Positions 45,999-56,897 of a stretch of DNA of 64,000 nt are shown here, piece by piece (within the stretch, counting starts at the first letter, position 1; every line of letters starts with the position of its first letter). The notes under the pieces were generated by a model. The model ran no database searches, had not been told where the DNA came from, and worked only from the letters and a program-made list of their open reading frames with translations. The DNA comes from Hydrogenophaga taeniospiralis (GTDB lineage Bacteria; Pseudomonadota; Gammaproteobacteria; Burkholderiales; Burkholderiaceae_C), in contig NZ_JAHBAG010000001.1 of NCBI RefSeq assembly GCF_020510445.1, forward strand, positions 4,750,501 to 4,814,500, read 5' to 3'. The translations under genes were made by a program, and so were the position numbers.

Positions 45999-46498
45999 GG
46001 CGCGCAGCGCATCCGGCGATGGCGCTCGCAGGGCGGTGGATGGTCCTGCTGTGCGCCGCATGGCTGACCGCCTGCGCCACACCCCGACCAGTGGCGCCCG
46101 GCGAGGCGGCCTGGAATGGCCGGCTGGCCCTGCGGGTTGACAACGATCCGCCACAGTCCTTCTCGGCAGGGTTCGACTTGCGGGGTTCGGCGCAAACCGG
46201 AGAGCTCCAGCTCACGTCGCCCCTGGGCACCACACTGGCCACGGTGATCTGGTCCCCCCAGGGGGCCGAGTTGCGCCAGGGTGGACAGATCACCCAGCGC
46301 AGCAGCCTGGACGAACTCACCACCGAACTCGGCGGCACCGCACTGCCGGTGGGCGCCCTGTTCGAGTGGCTGCAAGGCCAGGCCGGCAGCGCCAGTGGCT
46401 GGCAGGTCGATCTGGCTCGCCATGCCGAAGGCCGCGTCACCGCGTGGCGCACCAGCCCGCCGCCCACCGCCGAACTGCGCATCGTTTTCGAACCATGA
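45995..46498 (+). CDS. lolB: Outer-membrane lipoprotein receptor LolB
   Basis: This 167-residue lipoprotein has a signal peptide with lipobox LTAC (Cys near residue 27) and the LolB fold opening AWNGRLALRVDNDPPQSFSAGFDLRGSAQTGELQL in pattern. It accepts lipoproteins from LolA and inserts them in the outer membrane. It overlaps the TPR gene and ispE by 4 bases each. The lolB-ispE-tRNA-Gln-prs order is standard in beta- and gamma-proteobacteria. Confidence 0.92.
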   Translation: MRRAAHPAMALAGRWMVLLCAAWLTACATPRPVAPGEAAWNGRLALRVDNDPPQSFSAGFDLRGSAQTGELQLTSPLGTTLATVIWSPQGAELRQGGQITQRSSLDELTTELGGTALPVGALFEWLQGQAGSASGWQVDLARHAEGRVTAWRTSPPPTAELRIVFEP

Positions 46499-47403
46499 GC
46501 GCCTCCTTGTCCCGAACGCCGCTGCTGCGGCTGTACGACGTTCCCGCCCCCGCCAAACTCAACCTGTTCCTGCACGTCACCGGACGGCGGCCCGACGGCT
46601 ACCACCTGCTGCAGTCGGTCTTCATGCTGATCGACTGGTGCGATCGCCTGCACTTCGAGTGGCGGCACGACGCAGGCATCAGCCGCGAAGACCTGACGCC
46701 TGGCCCATCATTGCCCGCCGAAGACCTCTGCGTGCGCGCCGCTCGCGCTCTGCAGCAGGCCACCGGCTGCACGCAGGGTGTGCACATTGCACTGGAGAAA
46801 CACCTGCCGGCCGAGGCCGGCCTGGGTGGCGGCTCCTCCGATGCCGCCACCTGCCTGCTGGCCCTCAACAGGCTTTGGGGGCTGGGCCTGAACCGCGCCC
46901 AGCTCGCCGCCATTGGCGTGCAGCTTGGTGCCGACGTGCCCTTTTTCCTGGGCGGACGCAACGCCTGGGTCGAAGGCGTGGGTGAACAGTTGACCCCGCT
47001 GGCTTTGCCCGCCGCCCGGTTTGTGGTGGTCAAACCACCGGGAGGCGCATCCACGCAGCGCATTTTCAGTTCGCCAGATTTGAAACGGGACACAAAGACT
47101 GCTACAATCCAAGGCTTTGCTGCAAACGATTCGTGTGAGCGGTTGACGTGTGAAATCCAGAGCCTTCTGGATTTTGGTCACAACGACCTGCAACCCGTGG
47201 CGCAGGCGTTGTGTTCCGATGTGGGGCACGGCATTCAATGGCTTCAAAGCCATGGACTGCAAGGACGCATGACCGGCTCGGGCACCGCTGTCTTTGCGCA
47301 AATGCTGCAGTCGCAAGATCTGTCGGACGCCCCCAGCGGCTGGACGGTTAGAGAATGCAGCAACATGGATGCACATCCATTGCTCGACTGGTGCACCGAT
47401 TAG
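46495..47403 (+). CDS. ispE: 4-diphosphocytidyl-2-C-methyl-D-erythritol kinase
   Basis: This 302-residue GHMP kinase of the MEP isoprenoid pathway has PAPAKLNLFLHVTGRRPDGYH at its start, the ATP-binding motif PAEAGLGGGSSDAA near residue 101, and the C-terminal motif MTGSGTAVFA. The ATG at 46495 overlaps the lolB stop. Around 47084-47130 the codons turn locally A/T-rich (DTKTATIQGFAANDS), an insertion-like loop. Confidence 0.95.
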   Translation: MSASLSRTPLLRLYDVPAPAKLNLFLHVTGRRPDGYHLLQSVFMLIDWCDRLHFEWRHDAGISREDLTPGPSLPAEDLCVRAARALQQATGCTQGVHIALEKHLPAEAGLGGGSSDAATCLLALNRLWGLGLNRAQLAAIGVQLGADVPFFLGGRNAWVEGVGEQLTPLALPAARFVVVKPPGGASTQRIFSSPDLKRDTKTATIQGFAANDSCERLTCEIQSLLDFGHNDLQPVAQALCSDVGHGIQWLQSHGLQGRMTGSGTAVFAQMLQSQDLSDAPSGWTVRECSNMDAHPLLDWCTD

Positions 47404-47494
47404 AATCGGCCGGCACACAGCCCAGGCAGTTGATGCGCAGCCTGCGACATATCGGTCGCCTGTCCGGCCCCAAGGTCAAACAGGTGTCCTGCGT

Positions 47495-47571
47495 AGGGGA
47501 GTCGCCAAGTTGGTTAAGGCACTGGATTTTGATTCCAGCATGCGAAGGTTCGAATCCTTCCTCCCCTGCCA
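47495..47571 (+). tRNA. tRNA-Gln (anticodon TTG)
   Basis: The 77-base gene has acceptor stem AGGGGAG/CTCCCCT, anticodon arm CTGGA-TTTTGAT-TCCAG (anticodon TTG), T-arm GAAGGTTCGAATCCTTC and encoded GCCA end. It lies between ispE and prs, its common place in proteobacteria. Confidence 0.97.
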
Positions 47572-47674
47572 CCGTTTTTCTGCAACACACCACACAGCGG
47601 CTTGATGCCGCATGGCCAAGCACCCGGCCATGTGCCGCCCGACCCCGATGACCGCCGATCCAGCTGGGAACACC

Positions 47675-48649
47675 ATGCAAGTTCAACCCCCGGATTTCAT
47701 GATTTTCACCGGCAACGCCAATCCGGTATTGGCGTCCGAGATCGCCCAGCATCTGGGCACGCAGCTCGGCGCGGCCAACGTGGGCCGCTTCTCGGACGGT
47801 GAAGTCACGGTGGAAATCACCCAGAACGTGCGCGCCCGCCACGTGTTCGTGATCCAGTCCACCTGTGCCCCGACCAACGAAAACCTGATGGAACTCATCA
47901 TCATGGTTGACGCGCTCAAGCGCGCGTCGGCCGTGAGCATTTCGGCCGTCATTCCCTACTTCGGCTATGCCCGCCAGGACCGCCGTCCGCGTTCGAGCCG
48001 CGTGCCCATCAGTGCCAAGGTGGTGGCCAACATGCTGCAGGCCGTGGGCGTGAACCGCGTGCTGACCATGGACCTGCACGCCGACCAGATCCAGGGCTTT
48101 TTCGATATCCCGGTGGACAACATCTACGCCTCGCCGGTGCTGCTGGGCGATCTGCGTCAGAAGAATTATTCCGACCTGCTGGTGGTTTCGCCCGACGTGG
48201 GTGGCGTGGTGCGGGCCCGTGCCCTGGCCAAGCAGCTCAACTGCGACATGGCCATCATCGACAAGCGCCGGCCCAAGGCCAACGTGTCGGAAGTCATGCA
48301 CGTGATCGGTGACATCGACGGGCGCAACTGCGTGATCATGGACGACATGATCGATACCGCCGGCACGCTGGTCAAAGCCGCCGAAGTGCTCAAGGAGCGC
48401 GGCGCCAAGCACGTCTATTCGTACTGCACCCACCCGATCTTCTCGGGCCCGGCCATCGAGCGCATCGCCAAGGGTACCGCCCTGGACGAGGTGGTGGTGA
48501 CCAACACCATTCCGCTGTCGCAGGCCGCCCAGGCCTGCTCCAAGATCCGCCAGCTCTCCGTGGCGCCGCTGATGGCCGAAACCATCGCGCGCATCGCCTC
48601 GGGTGAGTCGGTCATGAGTTTGTTTGCCGATCAGGACAACCTCTTCTAA
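47675..48649 (+). CDS. prs: Ribose-phosphate pyrophosphokinase
   Basis: This 324-residue enzyme makes PRPP from ribose-5-phosphate and ATP. It has [22 protein letters not shown], the Mg-binding [11 protein letters not shown] and the PRPP loop DDMIDTAGT. The ATG at 47675 gives near-normal family length; 47612 would add 21 residues without family support. Confidence 0.96.
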   Translation: MQVQPPDFMIFTGNANPVLASEIAQHLGTQLGAANVGRFSDGEVTVEITQNVRARHVFVIQSTCAPTNENLMELIIMVDALKRASAVSISAVIPYFGYARQDRRPRSSRVPISAKVVANMLQAVGVNRVLTMDLHADQIQGFFDIPVDNIYASPVLLGDLRQKNYSDLLVVSPDVGGVVRARALAKQLNCDMAIIDKRRPKANVSEVMHVIGDIDGRNCVIMDDMIDTAGTLVKAAEVLKERGAKHVYSYCTHPIFSGPAIERIAKGTALDEVVVTNTIPLSQAAQACSKIRQLSVAPLMAETIARIASGESVMSLFADQDNLF

Positions 48650-48750
48650 GAGGCACTGAAGGCAACAAAAAGTGGGCGACCTCCATGGTGGGGGTGGCTC
48701 TTTTGAAACAGAGGCGTTCTGGTCGCGGAACCCCTCCATTGGAGAACGTT

Positions 48751-49374
48751 ATGCAATTTGTCGCTTTTGAGCGCGCCAAGCAGGGTACGGGTGCGAGCCG
48801 CCGTCTGCGCAACACCGGTCGCGCGCCCGGTATCGTTTTTGGCGGTGAAGCCCCTGCCGCCACGATCGAACTCGATCACAACGCCCTGTGGCATGCCTTG
48901 AAGAAGGAAGCGTTCCACGCCTCCATTCTCGACATGGAACTCGGTGGCCAGGTGCAAAAAGTGCTGCTGCGCGATGTGCAGTACCACCCCTACAAGCCCC
49001 AGGTGCTGCACGTGGACTTCCAGCGCGTGGACGACAAGACCCGCCTGCGCAAGAAGGTGCCGCTGCACTTCATCAACGAAGAGAACAGCCCCGCGGTCAA
49101 GACCGACAAGTGCGTGGTCAACCACGTGCTGACCGAGATCGAAATCGAATGCCTGGCCACGCAACTGCCGGAGCACATCACCGTTGATCTGGGCGAATGC
49201 ACCAAGGGCGCTACCGTGCACACCGGCGACATCAAGCTGGGCAAGGGCGTGAAGCTCGTGATGCACGGCCGCAAAGACCTGACCTTGGCCACCATGGTTG
49301 AACCCGTCGAAGAAGTGGTGGCCGCTCCCGTGGTCGCCGCCGCCGACGACAAGAAGGGCAAGAAGAAGAAATAA
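48751..49374 (+). CDS. rplY: 50S ribosomal protein L25/general stress protein Ctc
   Basis: This 207-residue protein has an N-terminal L25 domain that binds 5S rRNA ([17 protein letters not shown]) and the CTC-type C-terminal domain ([22 protein letters not shown] onward), ending in a basic tail (DDKKGKKKK). The ATG at 48751 has GGAG 6-9 bases upstream. It is followed by a strong terminator. Confidence 0.96.
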   Translation: MQFVAFERAKQGTGASRRLRNTGRAPGIVFGGEAPAATIELDHNALWHALKKEAFHASILDMELGGQVQKVLLRDVQYHPYKPQVLHVDFQRVDDKTRLRKKVPLHFINEENSPAVKTDKCVVNHVLTEIEIECLATQLPEHITVDLGECTKGATVHTGDIKLGKGVKLVMHGRKDLTLATMVEPVEEVVAAPVVAAADDKKGKKKK

Positions 49375-49402
49375 GTCCCCACAGGACCTTTCTCTTCTGC
49401 CT

Positions 49403-49430
49403 GAAACGGCCCGCTCTGGCGGGCCGTTTC
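49403..49430 (+). terminator. Rho-independent terminator after rplY
   Basis: A perfect 12-bp stem (GAAACGGCCCGC paired with GCGGGCCGTTTC) with a TCTG loop is followed by GCTTTCC. It lies 28 bases past the rplY stop and 40 bases before pth, so pth must have its own promoter or depend on read-through. Confidence 0.85.
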
Positions 49431-49469
49431 GCTTTCCGTGCTTTCACCAAACTGCCGATAATCCTGCGC

Positions 49470-50924
<1,455 letters not shown>

Positions 50925-50957
50925 GGCCGGGATTATGCGCGAGCGCCCCGGGCGGCA

Positions 50958-51572
50958 TCACTGCGCCGGCAATAGCCGCAACAGGTGAAAGGCGACCGCG
51001 CCGGCCTTGCCCTGGCGATGCAGCTGCAGCCCCAGCCTGGCCAGTTCGTCGTCGCTCCAGGCGCGGGGGGCTTCGAGGTAGATCAGGCCATCGTCGCGCA
51101 GCGTCTGGCGCGCCGCCTGCAAGGCAGCGAGGTACAGCGGCTCGTTGCCGTCGTCCCCGAAGGGGGGGTCCAGAAACACCACATCCAGCCCCTGGCCGCT
51201 GCGCTGGCGCAGCGCGGCCACACCGTCACCACGCTCCACCCGCACCGCATCGGCCTTCAGGCGGGTCCTGGTGGCGTTGAGCTGGTGGACCAGGCCCGGG
51301 TCCTGCTCGACCAGCACCACCTCGAGCGCGCCGCGCGATGCCGCTTCCAGTCCCAGCGCGCCGGTGCCGGCGAAGGCGTCCAGACAACGCAGCCCGGAGA
51401 GGTCCTGCCCCAGCCAGTTGAACAGGGTTTCACGCACCCGGGCGGGGGTGGGACGCAGGCCGGGCCGGTCGCTCACGGGCAGTTTGCTGCGCTTCCACTG
51501 ACCGCCGATGATGCGGACTTCCTGGGGTGCGTTCACCGTCGGGCGACGGGTGGATCCGGGTTGCTTTTTCAT
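50958..51572 (-). CDS. rsmD: 16S rRNA (guanine966-N2)-methyltransferase RsmD
   Basis: This 204-residue SAM-dependent enzyme has VRIIGGQWKRSKLPV, RPTPARVRETLFNWL, the SAM motif DAFAGTGALGLEAASRG and the catalytic DPPF (VVFLDPPFGDDG). The start at 51572 gives a basic N-terminal tail of about 17 residues. It follows the M16 peptidase pair with a 53-base gap. Confidence 0.94.
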   Translation of the reverse strand: MKKQPGSTRRPTVNAPQEVRIIGGQWKRSKLPVSDRPGLRPTPARVRETLFNWLGQDLSGLRCLDAFAGTGALGLEAASRGALEVVLVEQDPGLVHQLNATRTRLKADAVRVERGDGVAALRQRSGQGLDVVFLDPPFGDDGNEPLYLAALQAARQTLRDDGLIYLEAPRAWSDDELARLGLQLHRQGKAGAVAFHLLRLLPAQ

Positions 51573-51625
51573 GACGCTAGCTTAAAGGCTGCCGGGCTGC
51601 CCCGCCCTGCATCGGACCCAGGCAC

Positions 51626-52999
51626 TCAAGGTTTGGCGCCCACCGTCACCGTCACCATGCGGTCGGGCTGCAGCACGCGGGCGAAGGCGCGGCGGATGTC
51701 GGCCACGCCGACCCGCTGCACCTGTTCGGTCCAGGTGTCCAGGTAGTCCAGCGGCAGGCCGTGCCAGGCGATGTTGGACACGTTGTCGAGCAGCTTGCGG
51801 TTGTTGTCGATGCGCAGGGCGAAGCCGTTGACGAGGTAATCCTTGGCGGCCTGCAGTTCGGCCTCGGTCGGGCCTTGCTCCACGAAGGCGCGCACCACCT
51901 CGCGCGCCACGCCGATGGCCTGATCGGCCTGGTCCGGGCGGGTGGTCAGGCCCAGCTGGAACGCCCCGGCGTGCAGGCCGGGCGCGAAATAGCTGTAGAC
52001 GCTGTAGCTCAGGCCGCGCTTTTCGCGCACTTCGGTGGTCAGGCGCGAGACGAAGCCGCCGCCCCCCAGGATGTAATTGCCCACGAACAGCGGGAAGAAG
52101 TCGGGGTCGTTGCGCGCCACGCCGGGCTGGCCGATCAAGACCTGCGCCTGCGCGGCGTCGAACGGCAGGCGCTGCTCGACCGCGGCGGTCAGCGGCGCCA
52201 CCTCGGCCACCGTCGGCAGCGCCTCGCAGCCGTGCGGCGCCACCGCGGCCATGAACTGGCCCACGATGCGGTCGGCGCGCGCGCGGTCGATGGCCCCCAC
52301 CAGACTCACCTGGGCGCGGCAGGCCACCACATGGCGGCGGTAGAAACGGCGCATGTCGGCCACCTCGATGGCGTTCAGGGTCTCGGCCTTTGCCTCCTGT
52401 CCGTAGGGGTGACTCCCATACACCGCGCGCGAAAACGCACGACCCGCATGGGTGCCGGGCCGGGTCTCGGCCTCGCGCAGGGCGGCAAGCGAGCGCTCGC
52501 GATCGCGCCGCCACACGCTGGACGTCCACGCCGGCGCGGCGAGCTGGCGCGCGGCCAGCGCCACAGCGCGCTCCAGCAACTCGGGCTCGGTGAGGCTGCG
52601 CAACGACACGCTGAAGCGGTCGCCGCCGGCCTGGGCACCGAACTGTGCCCCGAGATCGACCCAGGCTTCGCTGAGCTGGTTCTCGTCGAGCGCGGGCTGG
52701 CCGGCGTGGGCCAGCACTCCTGCGGACAACATCCCGGCGGTGGCACTGGCCAGACCGGCCTGCCCGGCGGGGTCGCGGCGGCTGCCGCCGTCGAAATTGA
52801 GCTGCACGTCCAGCATGGGGATGGATGGGCTGGGCACCAGGTAGACCCGCGCGCCGCTGGCGTGCGTCCAGTGCTCGATGGGGATGGCCGCGTGCGCTGG
52901 CAGCAGCGCGTTGAGCACCAGCAGGCCAGTGGCGATCAGGCCCGGGCGGATGAAGGGGGAGCGCAAATGGGGCATCGGTGGTTTCCGGTGGCGGCTCAA
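51626..52999 (-). CDS. M16-family peptidase homologue without the zinc motif
   Basis: This 457-residue protein has a signal-like segment (ATGLLVLNALLPAHA) and the M16 fold (LDVQLNFDGGSRRDPAGQAGLASATAGML). Where active M16 enzymes have HxxEH it reads AGLASATAG, so it cannot bind zinc. The C-terminal M16 half is intact (YILGGGGFVSRLTTEVREKRGLSY, with the Arg/Tyr pair). As in other M16B pairs it probably forms a heterodimer with the active partner encoded just upstream (4-base overlap). ATG at 52975 is an alternative start. Confidence 0.92.
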   Translation of the reverse strand: MSRHRKPPMPHLRSPFIRPGLIATGLLVLNALLPAHAAIPIEHWTHASGARVYLVPSPSIPMLDVQLNFDGGSRRDPAGQAGLASATAGMLSAGVLAHAGQPALDENQLSEAWVDLGAQFGAQAGGDRFSVSLRSLTEPELLERAVALAARQLAAPAWTSSVWRRDRERSLAALREAETRPGTHAGRAFSRAVYGSHPYGQEAKAETLNAIEVADMRRFYRRHVVACRAQVSLVGAIDRARADRIVGQFMAAVAPHGCEALPTVAEVAPLTAAVEQRLPFDAAQAQVLIGQPGVARNDPDFFPLFVGNYILGGGGFVSRLTTEVREKRGLSYSVYSYFAPGLHAGAFQLGLTTRPDQADQAIGVAREVVRAFVEQGPTEAELQAAKDYLVNGFALRIDNNRKLLDNVSNIAWHGLPLDYLDTWTEQVQRVGVADIRRAFARVLQPDRMVTVTVGAKP

Positions 53000-54477
53000 T
53001 GGCGCGTCAGCGCCGGGCGCGGACCGGCCGGCCTGGGCGCCGCAGGCTCGCGACGGCCCGGGTCGGGCACCAGCACGGCGGTGGTGAGTTGTTCGTCACT
53101 GAAATAACGCTGGGCGACCGAGCGCACCTGCTGCGCCGTGACGCCGCGCAACTGGTTCATGAGGCGTGCGCTGGCGTTCACGTCCATGCCGTTGATCCAG
53201 TAGCTGCCCAGCTCCTGCGCCTGGTTGAACACCGAGTCGAGCTTGTAGATTTCGCCCGCGGTCCATTGCGTCTTGACGCGCTGCAGCTCGGCCTGGGTGA
53301 CGCCCTCGCGGGCGATGCGCGTCACCTCGTTCCGTAGCGCGGCGGCGGCCCGTTCGGCGGACACGCCCTTGGCGGGCACGGCGCTGAGTGTGAACAGCTG
53401 CGGGCCGCGGCCCATGAGGCCGTAGGAAGCGCCGGCGCTGTCGGCGATGCGCCGGCCGCCAGTGCCCAAGCCCTGCACCAGGGCGCGTTCCAGCCGGGCG
53501 CCGCTGTAGCCGTCGAGCACGGCGGCCAACACGGTCAGCGCCAGCGCGTCCTGGTTGGCCGCATCGTCGCCCCCGGTCCAGCGTGGCGTCTTCCAGGCCT
53601 GCACCACCATGGCCTGCTCGGTGCCGGCGCGGTATTCGAGCCGGCGCGGCCCGGCCTGGGGCGGCTCCTCGCGTGGTTTGCGCGGTGGCACGGCGCTCGC
53701 GGGCAGGCTGCCGTAGAGGGTTTCGGCCAGTGCCCGCACCTGCGCCACGTCCACGTCGCCCGCGATCACCACCGCCGCGTTGGCCGGGCTGTACCAGCGC
53801 TGGTAGAAGTCGCGCGCGTCCTGCGGTGTCATGGCCTCGATGTCGCTCATCCAGCCGATGATGGGCCGCCGGTAGGGGCTGGCCTGAAAAACCATGGCGC
53901 TGAGGGCTTCGAACATGCGCGCACGCGGCGCTTCCTCAATGCGCTGGCGACGCTCTTCCTTGATGACTTCGATCTCGCGCTGGAACTCCTCGTCGCTCCA
54001 GCGTGCGTGCGCGAAGCGGTCGGCCTCCAGCCGCATCACGGCCTCCAGCTGGCTCGCGGGCACTTGCTGGTGGTAGGCCGTCGCATCGCGGCTGGTGAAC
54101 GCGTTTTCGCGCCCGCCCAAGGCGGCCACGCGGCGCGAGAACTCCCCGGCCTGCAGGTCGGGCGTGCCCTTGAACATCAGGTGTTCGAGCGCATGCGCCA
54201 CGCCCGAGGTGCCATCCACCTCGTCCATGGCGCCCACGCGCACCCACAGCATGTGGGCCACGGTGGGGGCGCGGCGGTCGGGTCGCACGATCAGGGTCAT
54301 GCCATTGGACAGCGTGAAGGTCTGCGCCTGGGTGGGCGCGGCCGGTGTGGCGGTGGCCGGCGATGGCGGCGCTTCGGCGGGCGTCTGGGCCAGTGACGGC
54401 CCGGCCATCAGCGCGCCGATCAGGGCCGGGAAAAGCGCACCGCGGACGGTGTCAAACAAGGGCGGGGTGCGTTTCAT
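52996..54477 (-). CDS. M16-family zinc peptidase (active partner)
   Basis: This 493-residue periplasmic peptidase has a signal peptide (MKRTPPLFDTVRGALFPALI in its first 20 residues, cleavage near SLAQ), the inverted zinc motif HALEH in GVAHALEHLMFKGT, and the distal glutamate in the E-x6-E stretch of FQREIEVIKEERRQ. The ATG at 54477 is used rather than an upstream TTG. It is divergent from ftsY with 29 bases between starts, so promoters must overlap the opposite genes. Confidence 0.94.
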   Translation of the reverse strand: MKRTPPLFDTVRGALFPALIGALMAGPSLAQTPAEAPPSPATATPAAPTQAQTFTLSNGMTLIVRPDRRAPTVAHMLWVRVGAMDEVDGTSGVAHALEHLMFKGTPDLQAGEFSRRVAALGGRENAFTSRDATAYHQQVPASQLEAVMRLEADRFAHARWSDEEFQREIEVIKEERRQRIEEAPRARMFEALSAMVFQASPYRRPIIGWMSDIEAMTPQDARDFYQRWYSPANAAVVIAGDVDVAQVRALAETLYGSLPASAVPPRKPREEPPQAGPRRLEYRAGTEQAMVVQAWKTPRWTGGDDAANQDALALTVLAAVLDGYSGARLERALVQGLGTGGRRIADSAGASYGLMGRGPQLFTLSAVPAKGVSAERAAAALRNEVTRIAREGVTQAELQRVKTQWTAGEIYKLDSVFNQAQELGSYWINGMDVNASARLMNQLRGVTAQQVRSVAQRYFSDEQLTTAVLVPDPGRREPAAPRPAGPRPALTRH

Positions 54478-54506
54478 AGAATGCAATGGATTCTAGAGAT
54501 TGAAAA

Positions 54507-55550
54507 ATGTTCTCGTTCTTCCGCAAAAAAGCCCCCACCCCACCCTCGCCACCGGCAGCGCCGGACCGTGCAGCCGCGCCAGCGATGCCCCCCGCCGCCG
54601 CGCCCGCGGCTCAGATCGCCACACCCGTCCCGGCGGCGCGCGAAGCGGCGCCACGCCAAGGCTGGCTCGACAAGCTCAAGGCCGGGCTGCGCAAGACCGG
54701 CTCCAGCATCGCCACGGTGTTCACCGGCACGCAGATCGACGACGCGCTCTACGAAGAGCTGGAAACCGCGCTGCTGATGGCCGACACCGGCGTCAAGGCC
54801 ACCGAGCACCTGTTGGCCGATCTGAAAAAACGCGTCAAGGACAGCAAGACCACCGACCCGGCCGCCGTCAAGGGCCTGCTGGCCGACGCCATCGCCGACC
54901 TGCTGGCGCCGCTGCAGAAGCCGCTGGTGATTGGTGAGCACAAACCCACGGTGATCATGGTCGCGGGTGTCAACGGCGCGGGCAAGACCACCTCCATCGG
55001 CAAGCTCACACGGCACCTGGCCAACGAAGGCGCCACCGTGCTGCTGGCCGCGGCCGACACCTTCCGCGCCGCCGCGCGCGAGCAGCTCGCCATCTGGGCC
55101 GACCGCAACACTGTGGAGATCATCACCCAGCAGGGCGGCGACCCGGCGGCCGTGAGCTTCGACGCCGTCACCGCCGGCAAAGCGCGCGGTCGCGACGTGG
55201 TGCTGGTGGACACCGCCGGGCGCCTGCCCACGCAGCTGCACCTGATGGAAGAGCTGCGCAAGATCAAGCGCGTGGTGCAGAAGGCCGATGCCACGGCGCC
55301 GCACGAGGTGCTGCTCGTCATCGACGGCAACACCGGCCAGAACGCGCTCACGCAGGTGAAGGCGTTTGACGACGCGCTGCAGCTCACCGGCCTGATCATC
55401 ACCAAGCTCGACGGCACGGCCAAGGGGGGCGTGATCTGCGCCATCGCGCGGGAAAAGCCGGTGCCGATCTATTTCATCGGCGTGGGCGAAAAGCTCGAAG
55501 ACCTGGAAACCTTCGACGCCCGCGAATTCGCGCAAGCGCTGCTGGCCTGA
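54507..55550 (+). CDS. ftsY: Signal recognition particle receptor FtsY
   Basis: This 347-residue SRP GTPase brings ribosomes to the membrane. After a short Pro/Ala-rich N-terminal region come the N domain (GWLDKLKAGLRKTGSSIATVF) and G domain: GVNGAGKTTSIGKLT, DTFRAAAREQL, DTAGRLPTQ and TKLDGTAKGG. It lacks the long acidic A domain of E. coli FtsY, as is usual in this group. Confidence 0.96.
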   Translation: MFSFFRKKAPTPPSPPAAPDRAAAPAMPPAAAPAAQIATPVPAAREAAPRQGWLDKLKAGLRKTGSSIATVFTGTQIDDALYEELETALLMADTGVKATEHLLADLKKRVKDSKTTDPAAVKGLLADAIADLLAPLQKPLVIGEHKPTVIMVAGVNGAGKTTSIGKLTRHLANEGATVLLAAADTFRAAAREQLAIWADRNTVEIITQQGGDPAAVSFDAVTAGKARGRDVVLVDTAGRLPTQLHLMEELRKIKRVVQKADATAPHEVLLVIDGNTGQNALTQVKAFDDALQLTGLIITKLDGTAKGGVICAIAREKPVPIYFIGVGEKLEDLETFDAREFAQALLA

Positions 55551-55636
55551 ACGGCTGGGGGCGCCATCACCCCTGGCCGGCGTCGCCTTCGTGGGGCCCG
55601 CTGGCCTCGTCGGCCGCGTAATGGCACCACGGCTGC

Positions 55637-55936
55637 ATGGCGTTGCGCATGGTGAGCAGCTGCCTTTCGAACCGCGGACAGACCGGCTGCGCGGTCTGCC
55701 GCGACAAGGTGCACGAGCTGCGCACCAACCTCAGCGGCTGGCAGACCCAGCGGCGCCTGCTGGACGGCGGTGATCTGCCGCAAGCACCCGACGCGGCCTG
55801 CGCCTGCGCCGCCACTGGCGAAGCCTTCGATGTCTCCACCGGGTTGACCGCCGCCGTGACGGACGGCCTGGTCACCGGCATGCACCGCCTCACGGCCGCC
55901 GACCCCAACGACCCCACCCAGGCGGCGCGTGCATGA
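55637..55936 (+). CDS. Small hypothetical protein (possible gene remnant)
   Basis: This 99-residue frame has the strong G/C third-position bias of real genes here, which supports coding. It has a cysteine pair region (GCAVCRDKVHEL) and CACAATG, but no family was recognised. A Met at residue 5 may be the start. It has no clear ribosome-binding site and may be a decayed or very local gene between ftsY and the CDP-alcohol transferase. Confidence 0.4.
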   Translation: MALRMVSSCLSNRGQTGCAVCRDKVHELRTNLSGWQTQRRLLDGGDLPQAPDAACACAATGEAFDVSTGLTAAVTDGLVTGMHRLTAADPNDPTQAARA

Positions 55937-55976
55937 GAATTAAGCGCCCCGCCCACACGCCCGCCAGGAGCCGCCC

Positions 55977-56150
55977 TTGCCAACCGCCCCTCTTCGCCCG
56001 CATCGCCGCAACCACCCGTCGAGGTGCGTCGCCGGCCCGGCCGCCGCGCGGTGGGCCTCCCTGGGCGTGACGCCGGAGCCGATGAAGACCCGCGACGCGG
56101 CCGACCGGGCCTATCCGTCGCGGTGGGTGGAGCCGGCCCATGCTGGATAA
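55977..56150 (+). CDS. Possible small TTG-start frame before the CDP-alcohol transferase
   Basis: A 57-residue frame starts with TTG after GGAG and ends in GLY-stop 11 bases inside the next gene (ending WVEPAHAG). Third positions are strongly G/C, and the overlap suggests coupling, but no family match or second evidence exists. It may instead be the 3' end of a degraded gene. Confidence 0.2.
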   Translation: MPTAPLRPHRRNHPSRCVAGPAAARWASLGVTPEPMKTRDAADRAYPSRWVEPAHAG

Positions 56151-56745
56151 AGCCGTCCAGCGCGCCCTGCGCCCGACCATGACGCGGGCCGCGCGTGCCC
56201 TGGTGCGGCTGGGCGTGGGCGCCGACGCCCTCACCCTCGCCGGCTTCGCCATCGGAATGGCGGCGGCCGCCGCCATTGCTTTCGAGGAGTTCCTGCCGGG
56301 CCTGGCGCTGCTGCTGCTCTCGCGCCTGATGGACGGTCTGGACGGCGCGGTCGCCCGTGCCACCCACCCGACCGACCGCGGTGGCTTTCTGGACATCACG
56401 CTCGACTTCCTGTTCTACGCCGCCATTCCACTGGCCTTCGCCCTCGCCGACCCGGTGGCCAATGCCCTGCCCGCCGCCGTGCTGCTCGCCGCGTTCATCG
56501 GCACCGGCAGCAGCTTCCTGGCCTTTGCCGCCGTGGCCGAAAAGCGCCGGCTGCAGTCGCTGGCGTTTCCGGAGAAGAGCTTCTACTTTCTGGGTGGCCT
56601 GACCGAAGCCACCGAAACCATCACCGCTTTTGCCGCCATGTGCCTGTGGCCGCAGTGGTTCGCGCCCATCGCCTACGGCTTCGCCGCGCTGTGCGGCATC
56701 ACGATCGCGCTGCGCATCGGCTGGGGGTGGCAGCGGTTCCGTTGA
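56140..56745 (+). CDS. CDP-alcohol phosphatidyltransferase family protein
   Basis: This 201-residue membrane enzyme has the full family motif D-G-x2-D-G-x2-A-R-x8-G-x3-D-x3-D: LMDGLDGAVARATHPTDRGGFLDITLD. About five or six TM helices flank it. Such enzymes join a CDP-activated lipid to an alcohol head group. The acceptor cannot be read; the short length resembles orphan members rather than PgsA or PssA. Confidence 0.9.
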   Translation: MLDKAVQRALRPTMTRAARALVRLGVGADALTLAGFAIGMAAAAAIAFEEFLPGLALLLLSRLMDGLDGAVARATHPTDRGGFLDITLDFLFYAAIPLAFALADPVANALPAAVLLAAFIGTGSSFLAFAAVAEKRRLQSLAFPEKSFYFLGGLTEATETITAFAAMCLWPQWFAPIAYGFAALCGITIALRIGWGWQRFR

Positions 56746-56897
56746 AGGGGTGTGTTGGCGCTGGCCCGCGCCACGCTTGGCATTAAACTCCCGCGAGGGT
56801 GCTTCCCCGTTCCGTTCGCCCTGGACAGCGATCGGTCCGGCCACAGGTCATCCGGTGCGGGAGTACCGTGTATCAACACCATGCTGGAGAACAAGAC

